A program made the position numbers and the translations under genes. Positions 16,657-26,066 of a stretch of DNA of 64,000 nucleotides are shown here, piece after piece. The notes under the pieces are model-generated. The model was not told the origin of the DNA. It made no database searches and was given only the letters and a program-made list of their open reading frames with translations. The number at the start of each line of letters is the position of its first letter. Within the stretch, counting starts at the first letter, position 1. The stretch is from Streptomyces sp. NBC_00102 (GTDB taxonomy: Bacteria; Actinomycetota; Actinomycetes; Streptomycetales; Streptomycetaceae), in contig NZ_JAPEMC010000001.1 in NCBI RefSeq assembly GCF_026343115.1, forward strand, positions 62,001 through 126,000, in the 5' to 3' direction.

Positions 16657-18348
16657 ATGTCAGACACTTCGAGCAGCGCGCTGCCCCGTCAGGTCGCCGA
16701 CGCCTACGTCGACGCAATCATCGATCTCGACCCCATCCTGGGTACCTATCTGGGTGTCCCGGCGAGTTCACGCAGCCTGCCCGACTTCTCGCCCGAGGGC
16801 CAGGCCGCGGTGGCCGATCTCGCACGTGCCACGCTGGTGAAACTGGATGCCGCGGAGCTTCTCCCGGGCGCCGACAGCGACGCCGAACGCCGTTGCGGCA
16901 GGCTGTTGCGCGAGCGGCTCAACGCCGAACTCGCCGTGCACGAGGCGGACGAGCACCTGCGGGCCGTCTCCAATCTGCACTCCCCGGCCCACAGTGTCCG
17001 CGAGATCTTCACGGTGACGCCCACCCAGACCGACGAGGACTGGGCAGCGATCGCCGACCGGCTGAAGGCCGTTCCGGACGCGCTCGCGGGTTACCGCGCC
17101 TCGCTCGCTCTCGGCCTCGAACGCAAGCTCTACGGCGGCCCCCGTCCCACCGCGACGTTCGTCGAGCAGCTGACAGCCTGGACCGGCGGCGACGGCCAGG
17201 GAGCCGGGTTCTTCGCGGACTTCGTCGCGCCCGGCCCCGACGCGCTCCGCGAGGAGCTGGACGGTGCCGCCCGCGTCGCCACCGAGGCGCTGGTGTCCCT
17301 GCGCGACTGGATGACCGAGGTGTACGCCCCCGCGATCGAGGGTTCGCCCGACACTGTCGGCCGTGAGCGGTACGCCCGCTGGTCGCGTTATTTCAACGGC
17401 ACCGACCTGGACCTGGACGAGGCGTACGCGTACGGCTGGTCCGAATACCACCGCCTGCTCACCGAGATGAAGTCCGAGGCCACGAAGATCCTCCCCGGGG
17501 CCGGACCGTGGGAGGCGCTCGCGCACCTCGACGTCCACGGCAAGCACATCGAGGGCGTGGACGAGGTCCAGAAGTGGCTTCAGGGCCTGATGGACGAGGC
17601 CATCGAGGCGCTGGACGGCACGCATTTCGAACTCGCCGAGCGGGTACGGAAGGTGGAGTCGCGGATCGCTCCGCCCGGAGGCGCGGCGGCCCCTTACTAC
17701 ACCGGCCCCTCCGAGGACTTCTCCCGCCCGGGCCGCACCTGGCTGCCGACGATGGGTGAAACCCGCTTCCCCGTTTACGACTTGGTGTCCACCTGGTACC
17801 ACGAGGGCGTTCCCGGTCACCACCTGCAGATCGCCCAGTGGACCCATGTCGCCTCTTCGCTCTCCCGCTACCAGGCATCCGTCGGCCAGGTCAGCGCCAA
17901 CGCCGAGGGCTGGGCGCTCTACGCGGAGCGGCTCATGGACGAGCTGGGCTTCCTGCCGGACGCCGAACGGCGGCTCGGGTACCTGGACGCCCAGATGATG
18001 CGTGCCTGCAGGGTCATCGTGGACATCGGCATGCACCTGGAGCTGGAGATTCCGGCGGAGTCGGCGTTCCACCCGGGCGAGCGGTGGACCCCGGAGCTGG
18101 CGGAGGAGTTCTTCGGCGCCCACAGCGGCCGCCCGGCGGACTTCGTGGAGAGCGAGCTGACCCGCTACCTCTCCATGCCCGGTCAGGCGATCGGCTACAA
18201 GCTCGGCGAGCGCGCCTGGCTGCTCGGACGGGAGAACGCCCGCGCGGCCCACGGGGACGCCTTCGACCTCAAGGCCTGGCACATGGCGGCCCTGTCGCAG
18301 GGGTCGCTGGGCCTGGACGATCTCGTCGAGGAGCTCTCCAAGCTCTGA
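16657..18348 (+). CDS. DUF885 family protein (zinc-peptidase-like)
   Basis: This 563-residue DUF885-family protein is an all-helical fold thought to be related to zinc metallopeptidases. The family hallmark HEGVPGHHLQ lies in the C-terminal half and offers His and Glu residues for a metal site. It has no signal peptide and is probably cytosolic. The ATG at 16657 is chosen because of the GAGGA ribosome-binding site; GTG at 16621 is an alternative. The stop overlaps by one base (TGATG) an ATG that opens the frame of the following ATP-grasp gene, so the two genes may be coupled. The biochemical role in the cell is not known. Confidence 0.82.
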   Translation: MSDTSSSALPRQVADAYVDAIIDLDPILGTYLGVPASSRSLPDFSPEGQAAVADLARATLVKLDAAELLPGADSDAERRCGRLLRERLNAELAVHEADEHLRAVSNLHSPAHSVREIFTVTPTQTDEDWAAIADRLKAVPDALAGYRASLALGLERKLYGGPRPTATFVEQLTAWTGGDGQGAGFFADFVAPGPDALREELDGAARVATEALVSLRDWMTEVYAPAIEGSPDTVGRERYARWSRYFNGTDLDLDEAYAYGWSEYHRLLTEMKSEATKILPGAGPWEALAHLDVHGKHIEGVDEVQKWLQGLMDEAIEALDGTHFELAERVRKVESRIAPPGGAAAPYYTGPSEDFSRPGRTWLPTMGETRFPVYDLVSTWYHEGVPGHHLQIAQWTHVASSLSRYQASVGQVSANAEGWALYAERLMDELGFLPDAERRLGYLDAQMMRACRVIVDIGMHLELEIPAESAFHPGERWTPELAEEFFGAHSGRPADFVESELTRYLSMPGQAIGYKLGERAWLLGRENARAAHGDAFDLKAWHMAALSQGSLGLDDLVEELSKL

Positions 18349-18656
18349 TGCCGGACCGTTCCGCACCGTACGGCATTCGTCCGGCGCGGGACCCCGACCG
18401 GGCGCGTCCGCCGGAATCGCACCGGTCCGGCCGGGCGGCGGCAACGCCCTCCGGCCGGGCCGGGCCGGTACGGACCGGCCCGTACCCACCCGGCCCGTAC
18501 CCACCCGGCCCGTACTCACCCGGCCCGTACGCACCGGCCGGCACGCACCCGGCGGTTGCCGGCGCCACCTCACGCTGCCCCGTGTGCCCGACAGACGCGT
18601 TCCGCTACGGTCGGCAGCACCGCTCGAACCACGCACGTCGACCGAAGGCTCCGCCC
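18349..18656 (+). other. Gap or N-terminal extension before the ATP-grasp gene
   Basis: These 308 bases contain no stop in the frame of the downstream ATP-grasp gene. An ATG at 18348 overlaps the DUF885 stop (TGATG) and would give a 103-residue Pro/Arg-rich extension with the GPYPP repeats. Otherwise the stretch is an untranslated leader. I cannot decide from sequence alone. Confidence 0.4.
18477..18536 (+). repeat. 15-bp tandem repeat encoding GPYPP-like units
   Basis: Four copies of a 15-base unit (GGCCCGTACCCACCC and variants) run in tandem. In the frame that leads into the ATP-grasp protein they read GPYPP, GPYPP, GPYSP, GPYAP. Unlike the other arrays in this window, the unit is a multiple of three. 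Confidence 0.8.
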
Positions 18657-19529
18657 ATGCCCGGTTTCCTCCTCTGCGCCGACCCGTTGCGCCCGGGCCG
18701 TCCGGACCCCGCGTTCACCGAAGAGGCGTCAGCCGCACGGGAGATGGGCGCGGCCATCGCGCTGCTCGACCATGACGCGCTGCTGGCGGGCGACGCGGTG
18801 GCAGCAGTCGCCCGGGTCCCGCGCGGCTCGGGGGCGTACTGGTACCGCGGCTGGATGATCCCCGTGCGGCACTACACCGAGCTGGACCGGGCGCTGGCGG
18901 AGCGGGGCGCCTCGCTGCTCACGGACGCGGCCGCGTACCGGACCGCCCATGAACTCCCGGGCTGGTACGACACGTTCGTGAGCCTGACCCCGCGCAGCGT
19001 CTGGTATCCGGTCTCCGTCACGGCTCCGACTGCCGTGCCGAGGGACGGTGGGTTCTGGTCCGTCCTCGCACAGCCGCTCGGCGGGGGACCCGGGATCGTC
19101 AAGGACTTCGTGAAGTCCCGTAAGCACGAATGGCACGAGGCTTGCTTCGTGCCCGAGCTGAACGACTCGGAGACGCTCTCGGCGGTCGTCGCGCGGATGG
19201 TCGACCTGCAGGGCGAGCATCTCGCGGGAGGAGTGGTGGTGCGTGCGTACGAGCGGTTCGTCCCGGGCGGCGAGGCGCGGGTGTGGTGGGTCGACGGGGA
19301 ACCCGTACTGGTGACCGCCCATCCGGACACTCCGGGCGACCGGCCGGTTCCGGAGCTGGGGCCCGTCGGCGAGGCCGTACGCGGGCTCGGCTGCCGGCTG
19401 GTGACCACCGACCTGGCTCTGCGTGAGGACGGTGTGTGGCGGGTGATCGAGGTGGGTGACGGACAGGTGAGCGGCCTCCCGTCCGGCACCGACGCGAGGC
19501 TCCTGCTGGAGGCGCTGCGCGACACGTGA
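18657..19529 (+). CDS. ATP-grasp domain protein (DUF4343-like)
   Basis: This 290-residue protein is recognisable as an ATP-grasp-like ligase of the DUF4343 type. The central segment GPGIVKDFVKSRKHEWHEA supplies likely nucleotide-binding lysines, and the C-terminal part (EARVWWVDGEPV, WRVIEVGDGQVSGLP) resembles the Mg/ATP-binding end with acidic residues. Such enzymes join a carboxylate and an amine or thiol, but the partner is unknown. The ATG at 18657 gives a compact domain; a possible 103-residue extension is described separately. It is convergent with the rhodanese gene, only 27 bases away. Confidence 0.75.
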   Translation: MPGFLLCADPLRPGRPDPAFTEEASAAREMGAAIALLDHDALLAGDAVAAVARVPRGSGAYWYRGWMIPVRHYTELDRALAERGASLLTDAAAYRTAHELPGWYDTFVSLTPRSVWYPVSVTAPTAVPRDGGFWSVLAQPLGGGPGIVKDFVKSRKHEWHEACFVPELNDSETLSAVVARMVDLQGEHLAGGVVVRAYERFVPGGEARVWWVDGEPVLVTAHPDTPGDRPVPELGPVGEAVRGLGCRLVTTDLALREDGVWRVIEVGDGQVSGLPSGTDARLLLEALRDT

Positions 19530-19556
19530 CGGGCCCCGACCACCGCTCCCCCGCCC

Positions 19557-20066
19557 TCAGCAGCCGCAGTCCGCGTCCGCCACCGGAACGGTGAGCGGGT
19601 CGGGGTCGCGCCGCTCGGCCCCCCGCGAGGTTTCGAAGCCGAAGCCCTCGCGCACCCAGTACTCGAATCCGCCCCGCATCTCCTTGACCTGGTAGCCGAG
19701 CCGGGCGAGGGCGAGGGCGGCCCGGGTGGCCCCGTCGCAGCCGGGTCCCCAGCAGTAGGTGACGACGGGGACCGCGGGGTCGAGCAGCCGGGCGGCCTGC
19801 TCGGGTATCCGCGCGGTGGGGAGGTGCACCGCGCCCGGGATGTGCCCCTGGTCCCAGGAGGCCGTGGAGCGGCAGTCCAGGACCGTCATACCGGGCCCCG
19901 CGTCGAGCTCAAGGGCTGCGGCGACGTCGGAGACGTCGGCGTGGAAGGCGAGGGAGGCGGCGAAGTAGGCCGCGGCGGCGGCCGGAGGGGCGGGCGGCAC
20001 CCGCAGGACCGGGTGGCCGGAGAGAGCGGTCGCGGGCAGCCCGGCATGGTGTGAAGTCGTGTTCAT
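19557..20066 (-). CDS. Rhodanese-like domain protein
   Basis: This 169-residue single rhodanese domain has an N-terminal helical lead of about 55 residues. The substrate region VLDCRS and DQGHIPGAVHLP is typical, and the active-site loop TYCWGPGCDGATRA carries the catalytic Cys and a second Cys. Family members transfer or carry sulfane sulfur. The start codon lies without a ribosome-binding site beside a perfect mirror of the start of the divergent Lrp gene, and TAGATT about 7 bases upstream could be a -10 box of a leaderless transcript. Control by the divergent Lrp-type regulator is likely. Confidence 0.88.
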   Translation of the reverse strand: MNTTSHHAGLPATALSGHPVLRVPPAPPAAAAAYFAASLAFHADVSDVAAALELDAGPGMTVLDCRSTASWDQGHIPGAVHLPTARIPEQAARLLDPAVPVVTYCWGPGCDGATRAALALARLGYQVKEMRGGFEYWVREGFGFETSRGAERRDPDPLTVPVADADCGC

Positions 20067-20162
20067 GGGGCCAAATCTAGGCGGGCCACGGACTCCCCAG
20101 AAGGCACGAACCATGGCGCTGTGCTTGATCGGCCGGGGATTCCCCTGTTGTCTGGCCCCATG
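20064..20162. promoter_or_regulatory. Mirror-symmetric divergent start region (CATGGGGCCA ... TGGCCCCATG)
   Basis: The 10-base sequence CATGGGGCCA at 20064-20073 contains the start of the rhodanese gene. Its exact reverse complement, TGGCCCCATG at 20153-20162, contains the start of the Lrp gene. Neither start has a Shine-Dalgarno sequence. The arrangement suggests twin regulator sites placed over two leaderless transcription starts. Confidence 0.6.
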
Positions 20163-20606
20163 ACCGACTATTCACCGGATGCCACCGACTGGCGCATTCT
20201 CGAGGTCCTGCAGCGCGACGGCCGCGCCAGCTTCGCCGAACTGGCCCGGGCCGTGGCCATGTCCCCCAGCGCGGTGACCGAGCGCGTCCGGCGGCTGGAG
20301 GAGCTCGGCGTGATCAGCGGGTACAGCGCGGTGGTCGCCCCGGAACGCCTCGGGCTGCCGATCCTCGCCTTCGTACGCCTGCGCTACCCCACCGGCAACT
20401 ACAAGCCGTTCCATGACCTCCTCGCCACCACGCCGGAGATCATCGAGGCCCACCACACCACCGGGGACGACTGCTTCGTCCTGAAGGTGACCGCGCGTTC
20501 CATGCGGCACCTCGAGGAGGTGAACGGGCGCATCAGCGGCCTGGGGTCGGTGACCACCAGCGTGGTGTACTCCTCCCCGCTCCCCCGGCGCCCGATCGAG
20601 CGCTGA
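20160..20606 (+). CDS. Lrp/AsnC-family transcriptional regulator
   Basis: This 148-residue regulator has an N-terminal helix-turn-helix (DWRILEVLQRDGRASFAELARAVAMSPSAV region) and a C-terminal RAM/AsnC ligand-binding domain (about 65-145; HTTGDDCFVLKV is the typical central segment). The family forms octamers that respond to amino acids. It is transcribed divergently from the rhodanese gene and probably controls it. The ATG at 20160 gives the standard N-terminus; a 13-residue upstream extension is unlikely. A small hairpin (CGGTCC-GCCC-GGACCG, 20617-20632) follows the stop. Confidence 0.93.
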   Translation: MTDYSPDATDWRILEVLQRDGRASFAELARAVAMSPSAVTERVRRLEELGVISGYSAVVAPERLGLPILAFVRLRYPTGNYKPFHDLLATTPEIIEAHHTTGDDCFVLKVTARSMRHLEEVNGRISGLGSVTTSVVYSSPLPRRPIER

Positions 20607-20692
20607 GGCGGCTCCCCGGTCCGCCCGGACCGTACGGGCGATCCCGGAGGCCGTCGTCCCCCTGCCGGGCACCCCGTGAGGTACTCCGCCGG

Positions 20693-23600
20693 TCAGCCCA
20701 GCCGGTGGCGGACCGTCGATCCCTGCCGCTCCTTCACGACTTCGAGCTGCACGGGAACCCGGCGCCGCAGATCGGCCACGTGGCTGACGATGCCGACACT
20801 GCGGTCCCGCTCTCGGAGGGAGTCCAGGACGTCGAGCACCTCGTCGAGGGTCTGCTCGTCCAGGCTGCCGAAGCCCTCGTCGATGAAGAGGGTGTCCAGC
20901 CGCGTCCCGCCGGCCTCGTCGGTCACCACGTCGGCGAGGCCCAGTGCGAGGGCGAGGGAGGCGAAGAAGGTCTCACCGCCGGAGAGGGTCGCGGTATCGC
21001 GTTCCCGGCCCGTCCAGGCGTCGACGACGTGCAGCCCCAGCCCGGCCCGGCGGCCCCCCGTGCGGGCGTCGGAGTGGACCAGGGTGTAGCGGCCGGCGGA
21101 CATCCGCTGGAGCCGGACGGTGGCTGCGGCGGCCACCTGCTCCAGGCGGGCGGCGAGCACGTAGGACTCCAGGCGCATCTTGCGCTCGTTGTGGGCCGAG
21201 GTTCCGGCGGTGAGCGCGGCGAGACGGGCGACCCGTTCGTACTCCGCGCGGAGCGGGCCCAGCGCTCGGACTTCCCTGGTGGCTTCGCGGGACAGGCGGT
21301 CCAGTTCGGTGATGCGTTCCTGGGCGGCGGAGAGCGCGGACGAGGCGTGGCGCAGCAGGGTCTCGGCACGGTCGTACGTCTCGCGCGCCCGCTCCGGCGA
21401 CGCGGCGGGGCGATGGGCGGCCTCGCGGGCGTCCTCCTCCGCCATCCGGTCGGCGACGGTGGCCGCCTCGGCCTGCCAGACGTCGATCCTGCTCTGCAAC
21501 TGCCGTTGGGCGGAACGGTCGAGGAGGGTCGCGACGGCCGCCTGCGGGGTGTCGAACCCGGCGCGGAAGGCAGCGTCGGAGAGGCGGCCGTCGGCTTCCT
21601 TACGCCGTTCGACCGCGCCCTGTTCGGCCCGTACGGCGTCGGCGGCCTCGGCGAGCAGGGCGGCACGGCGGGTGAGCCGGTCGGCGTGTGCCGCGATGGA
21701 GCCCGACACCTCGCGCACACCGGCGAGTTCGGTCTCCAGGGCCGCCTGCTCCCGGTCGAGGTCTTCCCGCCGGGAATCCCTCCCGGCCGCACGCAGTTCG
21801 GCGTGGCGGCGCTGGTCCAGCCGGTCCTGGTGTTCCCGCTCGGCGGCGGCCAGCCTCTCGCGCGCCCGGTGCGTTCCGGCGGCGAGCCGGTGGGCCTCGC
21901 CGTGCTCACGGGTCAATTCCGCCACACGGTCGGTCAGTTCTGCTACGGAGGGATCGCCGGGCACGGAGTCGGCCGCCGCACCCCCGGCGGCCGCCGCGCC
22001 CGCCGTGTCGCCGACCGCCTCGGCGCGCGCGGTGGTGTGGCGTTCCGTCAGCAGCCCGAGCGCCCGGTCGGCCCGGTCGCGGTCCTGTTCGGCGGCCCGG
22101 TGAGCGGTGAGGGCCGCTTCCTCGGTAGCGCGGTCCACGTGACCGTCTCCCGCCCGTGCCGGATCCGGGTGTTCGGCCGATCCGCAGACCGCGCACGGCT
22201 CTCCCGCGGCGAGCTGGGCTGACAACTCGGCTGCGATGTCGCGCAGTCGGCGCTCGCGCAGGCCGAGCCACCGCTCGTGGGCGGCGAGCGCGCTCTCCCG
22301 GGCGGCGGACAACTGCTCGCGGGCGCCGCCGATTTCGCGGGCCAGGGTGTCCCTGCGCCGTGCGGCGTCCAGCCGGTTGCGGGCGAACGTGAGCCGTGCC
22401 GCGAACTGTTCCGTCCGGGTCGCGGCCTCCTGGGCCGCCTCGACCTCGGCGGCCAGGGCGGCACGGGTGTCGTCCCAGCCGGACAGCCAGGCGTCCGCCT
22501 CGCGGATCGTCTCGTCATCCTGTGCCGACTCGCCTTCGAGCGTGGCCCGTTCGGCGTCGATGGCGGCACTGCGGGACTCGGCGCGGCGGGCGGCGTCGAG
22601 GCCGCCCAGCTCCTGCCGGTAGCGGCGTTCCAGTTCGGCGAGGCGTGCGGCCGGGGCGTCGGCGAGTTCGGGGGGCAGCTTCGTACGGAAGCGGTCGCGG
22701 GCGGCAGCCGCGGCGGCGGCCTCGCGCTCGGCGGCGTCCCGCAGTTCGAGGGCGGGGACGATCAGGTCCGCCTTGCGGGCACGCGTCAGACGCTCCTCTC
22801 GGCGGTCGTGTTCGGCGCGTCCTTCCTCCAGGCCGGCCGCGCGCCTGCGGGTTTCCGCGAAGCGCTGCTGGAGCCGGGAGAGTTCACGCTCCTCGTCCAG
22901 CGCGGTACGGGCTGCCGCCCGGCGCATCTCGGCGGCGCCGGTGGCGATCCGGGCGATCTCCAGCCGCTCCCATGCGCTGGAGCGCGCGTTCGCCGCCCAC
23001 CCCAACACGCCTTCGGCGAGGCCCGGTTCGCCGGGCTGAGTGGCCGGCAGGGGCGTTTCGGCGGCGGGGCCCGCGGCCTGCGCCAGCCGCTGGGCGTTGG
23101 CCAGTACGCGTTCGTCCCCGGCCCTGACGCGCGACTCGGCAGCCCGGCGGAGGTCGGCGAGGCGCTCCTCGACGGCGGCGAACCGGCGGGTGTCGAAGAG
23201 CCGGCCGAGCAGCTTGCCCCGGGCTTCGGCGTCGGCGCGCAGGAACCGCGCGAAGTCGCCCTGCGGGAGCAGCACCACCTGGCAGAACTGGTCCCGGCTC
23301 ATTCCGAGCAGCTGGGTGATCTCCTCGCCGATCTCCTGGTGCGACTTGCTGAGGGCCTGCCAGCCCTTCTCCGGGTCGTGGACGCGCAGCCGGCTCTGGG
23401 CCTTCTCGGTGGTGTACCCGTCGCCCTTCTTCTTGGGACGGGCCTGGGCGGGTGCGCGGGTGATCTCCAGGCGTCGGCCGCCGGCGGTCAGTTCGAGCAG
23501 GACTTCGGTGGGGGTGCCGGGGTCGGCGTGGTCGCTGCGCAGCGAGGTGCCGGGGCTCTGCCGGGCGCCGGGGACGGCCCCGTACAGGGCGTAGCAGACG

Positions 23601-23740
23601 GCGTCGAGCACCGAGGTCTTGCCGGCGCCGGTGGGACCGTGCAGCAGGAAGAGGCCGGCCGAGGAGAGCGCGTCGAAGTCGACCTCGGTGGTGGTGCCGA
23701 AGGGGCCGAAGGCGGTGAGGACGAGCCGGTGCAGCCTCAT
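20693..23740 (-). CDS. sbcC: Exonuclease subunit SbcC (SMC-like ATPase)
   Basis: This 1015-residue SbcC/Rad50-type ATPase has an N-terminal Walker A GPTGAGKTS, long coiled-coil arms with a zinc-hook (EPCAVCGSAEH, the CxxC pair) near the middle, and a C-terminal ABC signature LSGGETFFASLALAL with Walker B LFIDEGFGSLDE. With SbcD it makes the nuclease that opens hairpin and protein-blocked DNA ends. The ATG overlaps the sbcD stop by 4 bases, so the pair is translationally coupled. The full arms, hook and heads are intact. Confidence 0.95.
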   Translation of the reverse strand: MRLHRLVLTAFGPFGTTTEVDFDALSSAGLFLLHGPTGAGKTSVLDAVCYALYGAVPGARQSPGTSLRSDHADPGTPTEVLLELTAGGRRLEITRAPAQARPKKKGDGYTTEKAQSRLRVHDPEKGWQALSKSHQEIGEEITQLLGMSRDQFCQVVLLPQGDFARFLRADAEARGKLLGRLFDTRRFAAVEERLADLRRAAESRVRAGDERVLANAQRLAQAAGPAAETPLPATQPGEPGLAEGVLGWAANARSSAWERLEIARIATGAAEMRRAAARTALDEERELSRLQQRFAETRRRAAGLEEGRAEHDRREERLTRARKADLIVPALELRDAAEREAAAAAAARDRFRTKLPPELADAPAARLAELERRYRQELGGLDAARRAESRSAAIDAERATLEGESAQDDETIREADAWLSGWDDTRAALAAEVEAAQEAATRTEQFAARLTFARNRLDAARRRDTLAREIGGAREQLSAARESALAAHERWLGLRERRLRDIAAELSAQLAAGEPCAVCGSAEHPDPARAGDGHVDRATEEAALTAHRAAEQDRDRADRALGLLTERHTTARAEAVGDTAGAAAAGGAAADSVPGDPSVAELTDRVAELTREHGEAHRLAAGTHRARERLAAAEREHQDRLDQRRHAELRAAGRDSRREDLDREQAALETELAGVREVSGSIAAHADRLTRRAALLAEAADAVRAEQGAVERRKEADGRLSDAAFRAGFDTPQAAVATLLDRSAQRQLQSRIDVWQAEAATVADRMAEEDAREAAHRPAASPERARETYDRAETLLRHASSALSAAQERITELDRLSREATREVRALGPLRAEYERVARLAALTAGTSAHNERKMRLESYVLAARLEQVAAAATVRLQRMSAGRYTLVHSDARTGGRRAGLGLHVVDAWTGRERDTATLSGGETFFASLALALGLADVVTDEAGGTRLDTLFIDEGFGSLDEQTLDEVLDVLDSLRERDRSVGIVSHVADLRRRVPVQLEVVKERQGSTVRHRLG

Positions 23741-24903
23741 CGGGACACCTCGTGGATCCCGTCGTCCACGCGTACGTCGTCGAAGGCGCCGCGCAGTACG
23801 GTGCGTTCGGCCTCGTCGGGTCCGCTGCCGCCGCGCACGTGTGCCACGAAGTCCTCCGCGATCTGGTGGTCGTCGCGCCCCTTGAGGCGCTGCGCGTACG
23901 AGGCGAGGGGGTCCTCGGGATCGCGTTCGGGGTCGAAGACGAGGCTGAGGGTGTGCGGGAAGCGTGTCGAAAGCCGCGCCATGGGGTCGGCGGGGCGGAC
24001 GGGGTCGGTGAGGGTGGCCTCGACCCAGGAGTCGCGGTGGGTCTCCAGCGCGGGGTCCTCCAGGAGTGTGTCGAGCCGGCCGCGCAGCCGGGCCAGGGGC
24101 CGGGGCACGGGGCAGTCGACGCGTTCGCCGGTGACCGTCCCGTCGGCGTCCAGGTCGATCAGCCACATGGTCTTGCGGTGGTCCGCCTCGGAGAAGGAGT
24201 ACGCGAGGGGGGAGCCGGAGTACCGGACCCGCTCGCTCACCCGCTGGCTGCCGTGCAAGTGTCCGAGGGCCACGTAGTCGACGCCGTCGAAGACTCCGGC
24301 GGGTACGGCCGAGACACCGCCGACGGTGATGTCGCGCTCGCTGTCGCTGGGTTCGCCGCCGGCGACGAAGGCGTGGGCGAGCACCACGGAGCGGGTGCCG
24401 GCCGCGCGTCCGGCGAGGTCGGAGCGGACCCTGTCCATCGCGGCGGAGAGCACGGACTCGTGACCGGCCTTCGCCGCCCCGAGGGAGTCCTTCACGAGGG
24501 CGGGTTCGAGGTAGGGGAGTCCGTAGCAGACGACGTCGCCGTGGGCGTCGGTGAGCACGACGGGGGTGCCGCAGCCGGCGGGGTCGGTACGCAGATGAAT
24601 ACCGGCCCGGTCGATGAGTCCGGCGCCGACGCCGAGGCGGCGGGCCGAGTCGTGGTTGCCGGAGATCATGACGGTGGGCACCCCGAGGGCGGCGAGCCGG
24701 TGGAGGGCCGAGTCGAAGAGCTCGACGGCGGAGAGCGGCGGCACGGCCCGGTCGTAGACGTCGCCGGCGACGAGGACAACGTCCACCTCGCGGTCGCGGA
24801 CGGTGGCGACGAGGTGGTCGAGGTACGCGGCCTGGGCGTCGAGCAGCGCGACGCGGTGGAAGGACCGGCCCAGGTGCCAGTCCGAGGTGTGGAGCATCCT
24901 CAA
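23737..24903 (-). CDS. sbcD: Exonuclease subunit SbcD (Mre11-like nuclease)
   Basis: This 388-residue metallophosphoesterase nuclease has motifs LHTSDWHLG, AGDVYD, SGNHDS and ALGHLHG supplying the two-metal centre. It is the nuclease partner of SbcC downstream. The TTG at 24903 is taken as start because it gives the usual MRxLHTSDWHLG N-terminus and has GGAG about 7 bases upstream; ATG at 24897 would remove two residues and leave no ribosome-binding site spacing. The C-terminal capping domain is complete. Confidence 0.93.
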   Translation of the reverse strand: MRMLHTSDWHLGRSFHRVALLDAQAAYLDHLVATVRDREVDVVLVAGDVYDRAVPPLSAVELFDSALHRLAALGVPTVMISGNHDSARRLGVGAGLIDRAGIHLRTDPAGCGTPVVLTDAHGDVVCYGLPYLEPALVKDSLGAAKAGHESVLSAAMDRVRSDLAGRAAGTRSVVLAHAFVAGGEPSDSERDITVGGVSAVPAGVFDGVDYVALGHLHGSQRVSERVRYSGSPLAYSFSEADHRKTMWLIDLDADGTVTGERVDCPVPRPLARLRGRLDTLLEDPALETHRDSWVEATLTDPVRPADPMARLSTRFPHTLSLVFDPERDPEDPLASYAQRLKGRDDHQIAEDFVAHVRGGSGPDEAERTVLRGAFDDVRVDDGIHEVSR

Positions 24904-25162
24904 GGCGTCACTCCGCCCGCCGTGGTCCGCATGTTCCTCGTCCTCCGCCCCGTCGCCCTGCTACGGCCCCGCGCCCTGTCCGGGCGGTCCCGGTGGCCGG
25001 CCTCCTGCTGTGCGCGGGCCGTGAGGGGTGGGACCGCCTTCGGTACCGGGCACGGCCGTGCGGACCCCACGCTAATGCCGCCGGGCGCCCGTCCCCGCAT
25101 CGCCGGGGGTGGCGGTGGCGAACCTCACCGCCCGGCGTGCCCCGTCACGGGACGCTGCGCGG

Positions 25163-25789
25163 TCACACGTCCCCGTACGCCTCGCCCCCCAGTTCGAGTG
25201 TCGCGGAGCCCGCCGTCGCGTCGGCGAGCCAGGACCGGAATCCGGCCACATCCGCGTCGGGCAGTCCGATCTCCAGGGTGACCGCCTCCGCGTAGCGCAC
25301 CTCGCGCACGGCGGTGCCGGTGGCCCTCATGTCGTTCTCCAGTTTACCCGCCCGCTGGTGGTCGACCGTGACGGTGGCCAGCCGGTAGCGCTGCCGGGTG
25401 AGGGTGCCGAGCTCGTCCAGCGCCTCGCCGACCACTCCCCCGTACGCCCGGATCAGGCCACCGGCGCCGAGCTTCACTCCGCCGTAGTACCGGGTCACCA
25501 CGGCGACCACGTACCGGACCTCCCGGCGCATCAGCATCTGCAGCATCGGCACTCCGGCCGTGCCACCGGGTTCGCCGTCGTCGCTGGCCTTCTGTACGGA
25601 GGCGTCCGCGCCGACCACGTAGGCGTAGCAGTTGTGGCTGGCGGTGGGGTGCTCCTTGCGGACGCGTGCGACGAAGTCCTGCGCCTCCTTTTCGGTGGCG
25701 GCGGGTGCGAGCGCGCAGAGAAAGCGCGAACGGTTGATCTCGGTCTCGTGCACGCCCGCTCGGGCGACTGTGCGGTACTGCTCCTGCAT
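25163..25789 (-). CDS. YigZ/IMPACT family protein
   Basis: This 208-residue YigZ-family protein has the IMPACT N-terminal domain motifs SHNCYAYVVG, DDGEPGGTAGVPML and RYYGGVKLGAGGL, followed by a ferredoxin-like C-terminal domain. Bacterial members are widespread and may be linked to translation or prolyl-dipeptide handling, but the function is unsettled. It is located upstream of sbcD on the same strand with a 259-base gap in which I see nothing recognisable, so it is probably a separate transcription unit. Confidence 0.9.
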   Translation of the reverse strand: MQEQYRTVARAGVHETEINRSRFLCALAPAATEKEAQDFVARVRKEHPTASHNCYAYVVGADASVQKASDDGEPGGTAGVPMLQMLMRREVRYVVAVVTRYYGGVKLGAGGLIRAYGGVVGEALDELGTLTRQRYRLATVTVDHQRAGKLENDMRATGTAVREVRYAEAVTLEIGLPDADVAGFRSWLADATAGSATLELGGEAYGDV

Positions 25790-26066
25790 GCCTTCAGCCT
25801 AGGGGCTGTCCGAACACTACTCGCACGCTCGAATCTGCCGTCGGTGTACCAGGTGTCCACCGGCTTCGGCGCCCGCCCGGACCGCCCCTTCCCGCCCTTC
25901 CGGATCCGGCGGCTCCCGGTCGCACCGCGCGACCGTGGTGGTCCGAGGCCGTCCGGTGGCCATCCCGGCTTCGCCTCCCCGCCCCCGCGCGGCCACCCAC
26001 CGCACATACGCTCCACCGGCGGCCCCCGGGACGCGCCCGCGGAGCCCGCACAGAGGGAGGGTGACC

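Noticed and set aside
23752..25281. Plus-strand open frame of 509 codons opposite sbcD
   Set aside because: The minus-strand frame encodes a clear SbcD with all metal motifs; the opposite strand is only a GC shadow.
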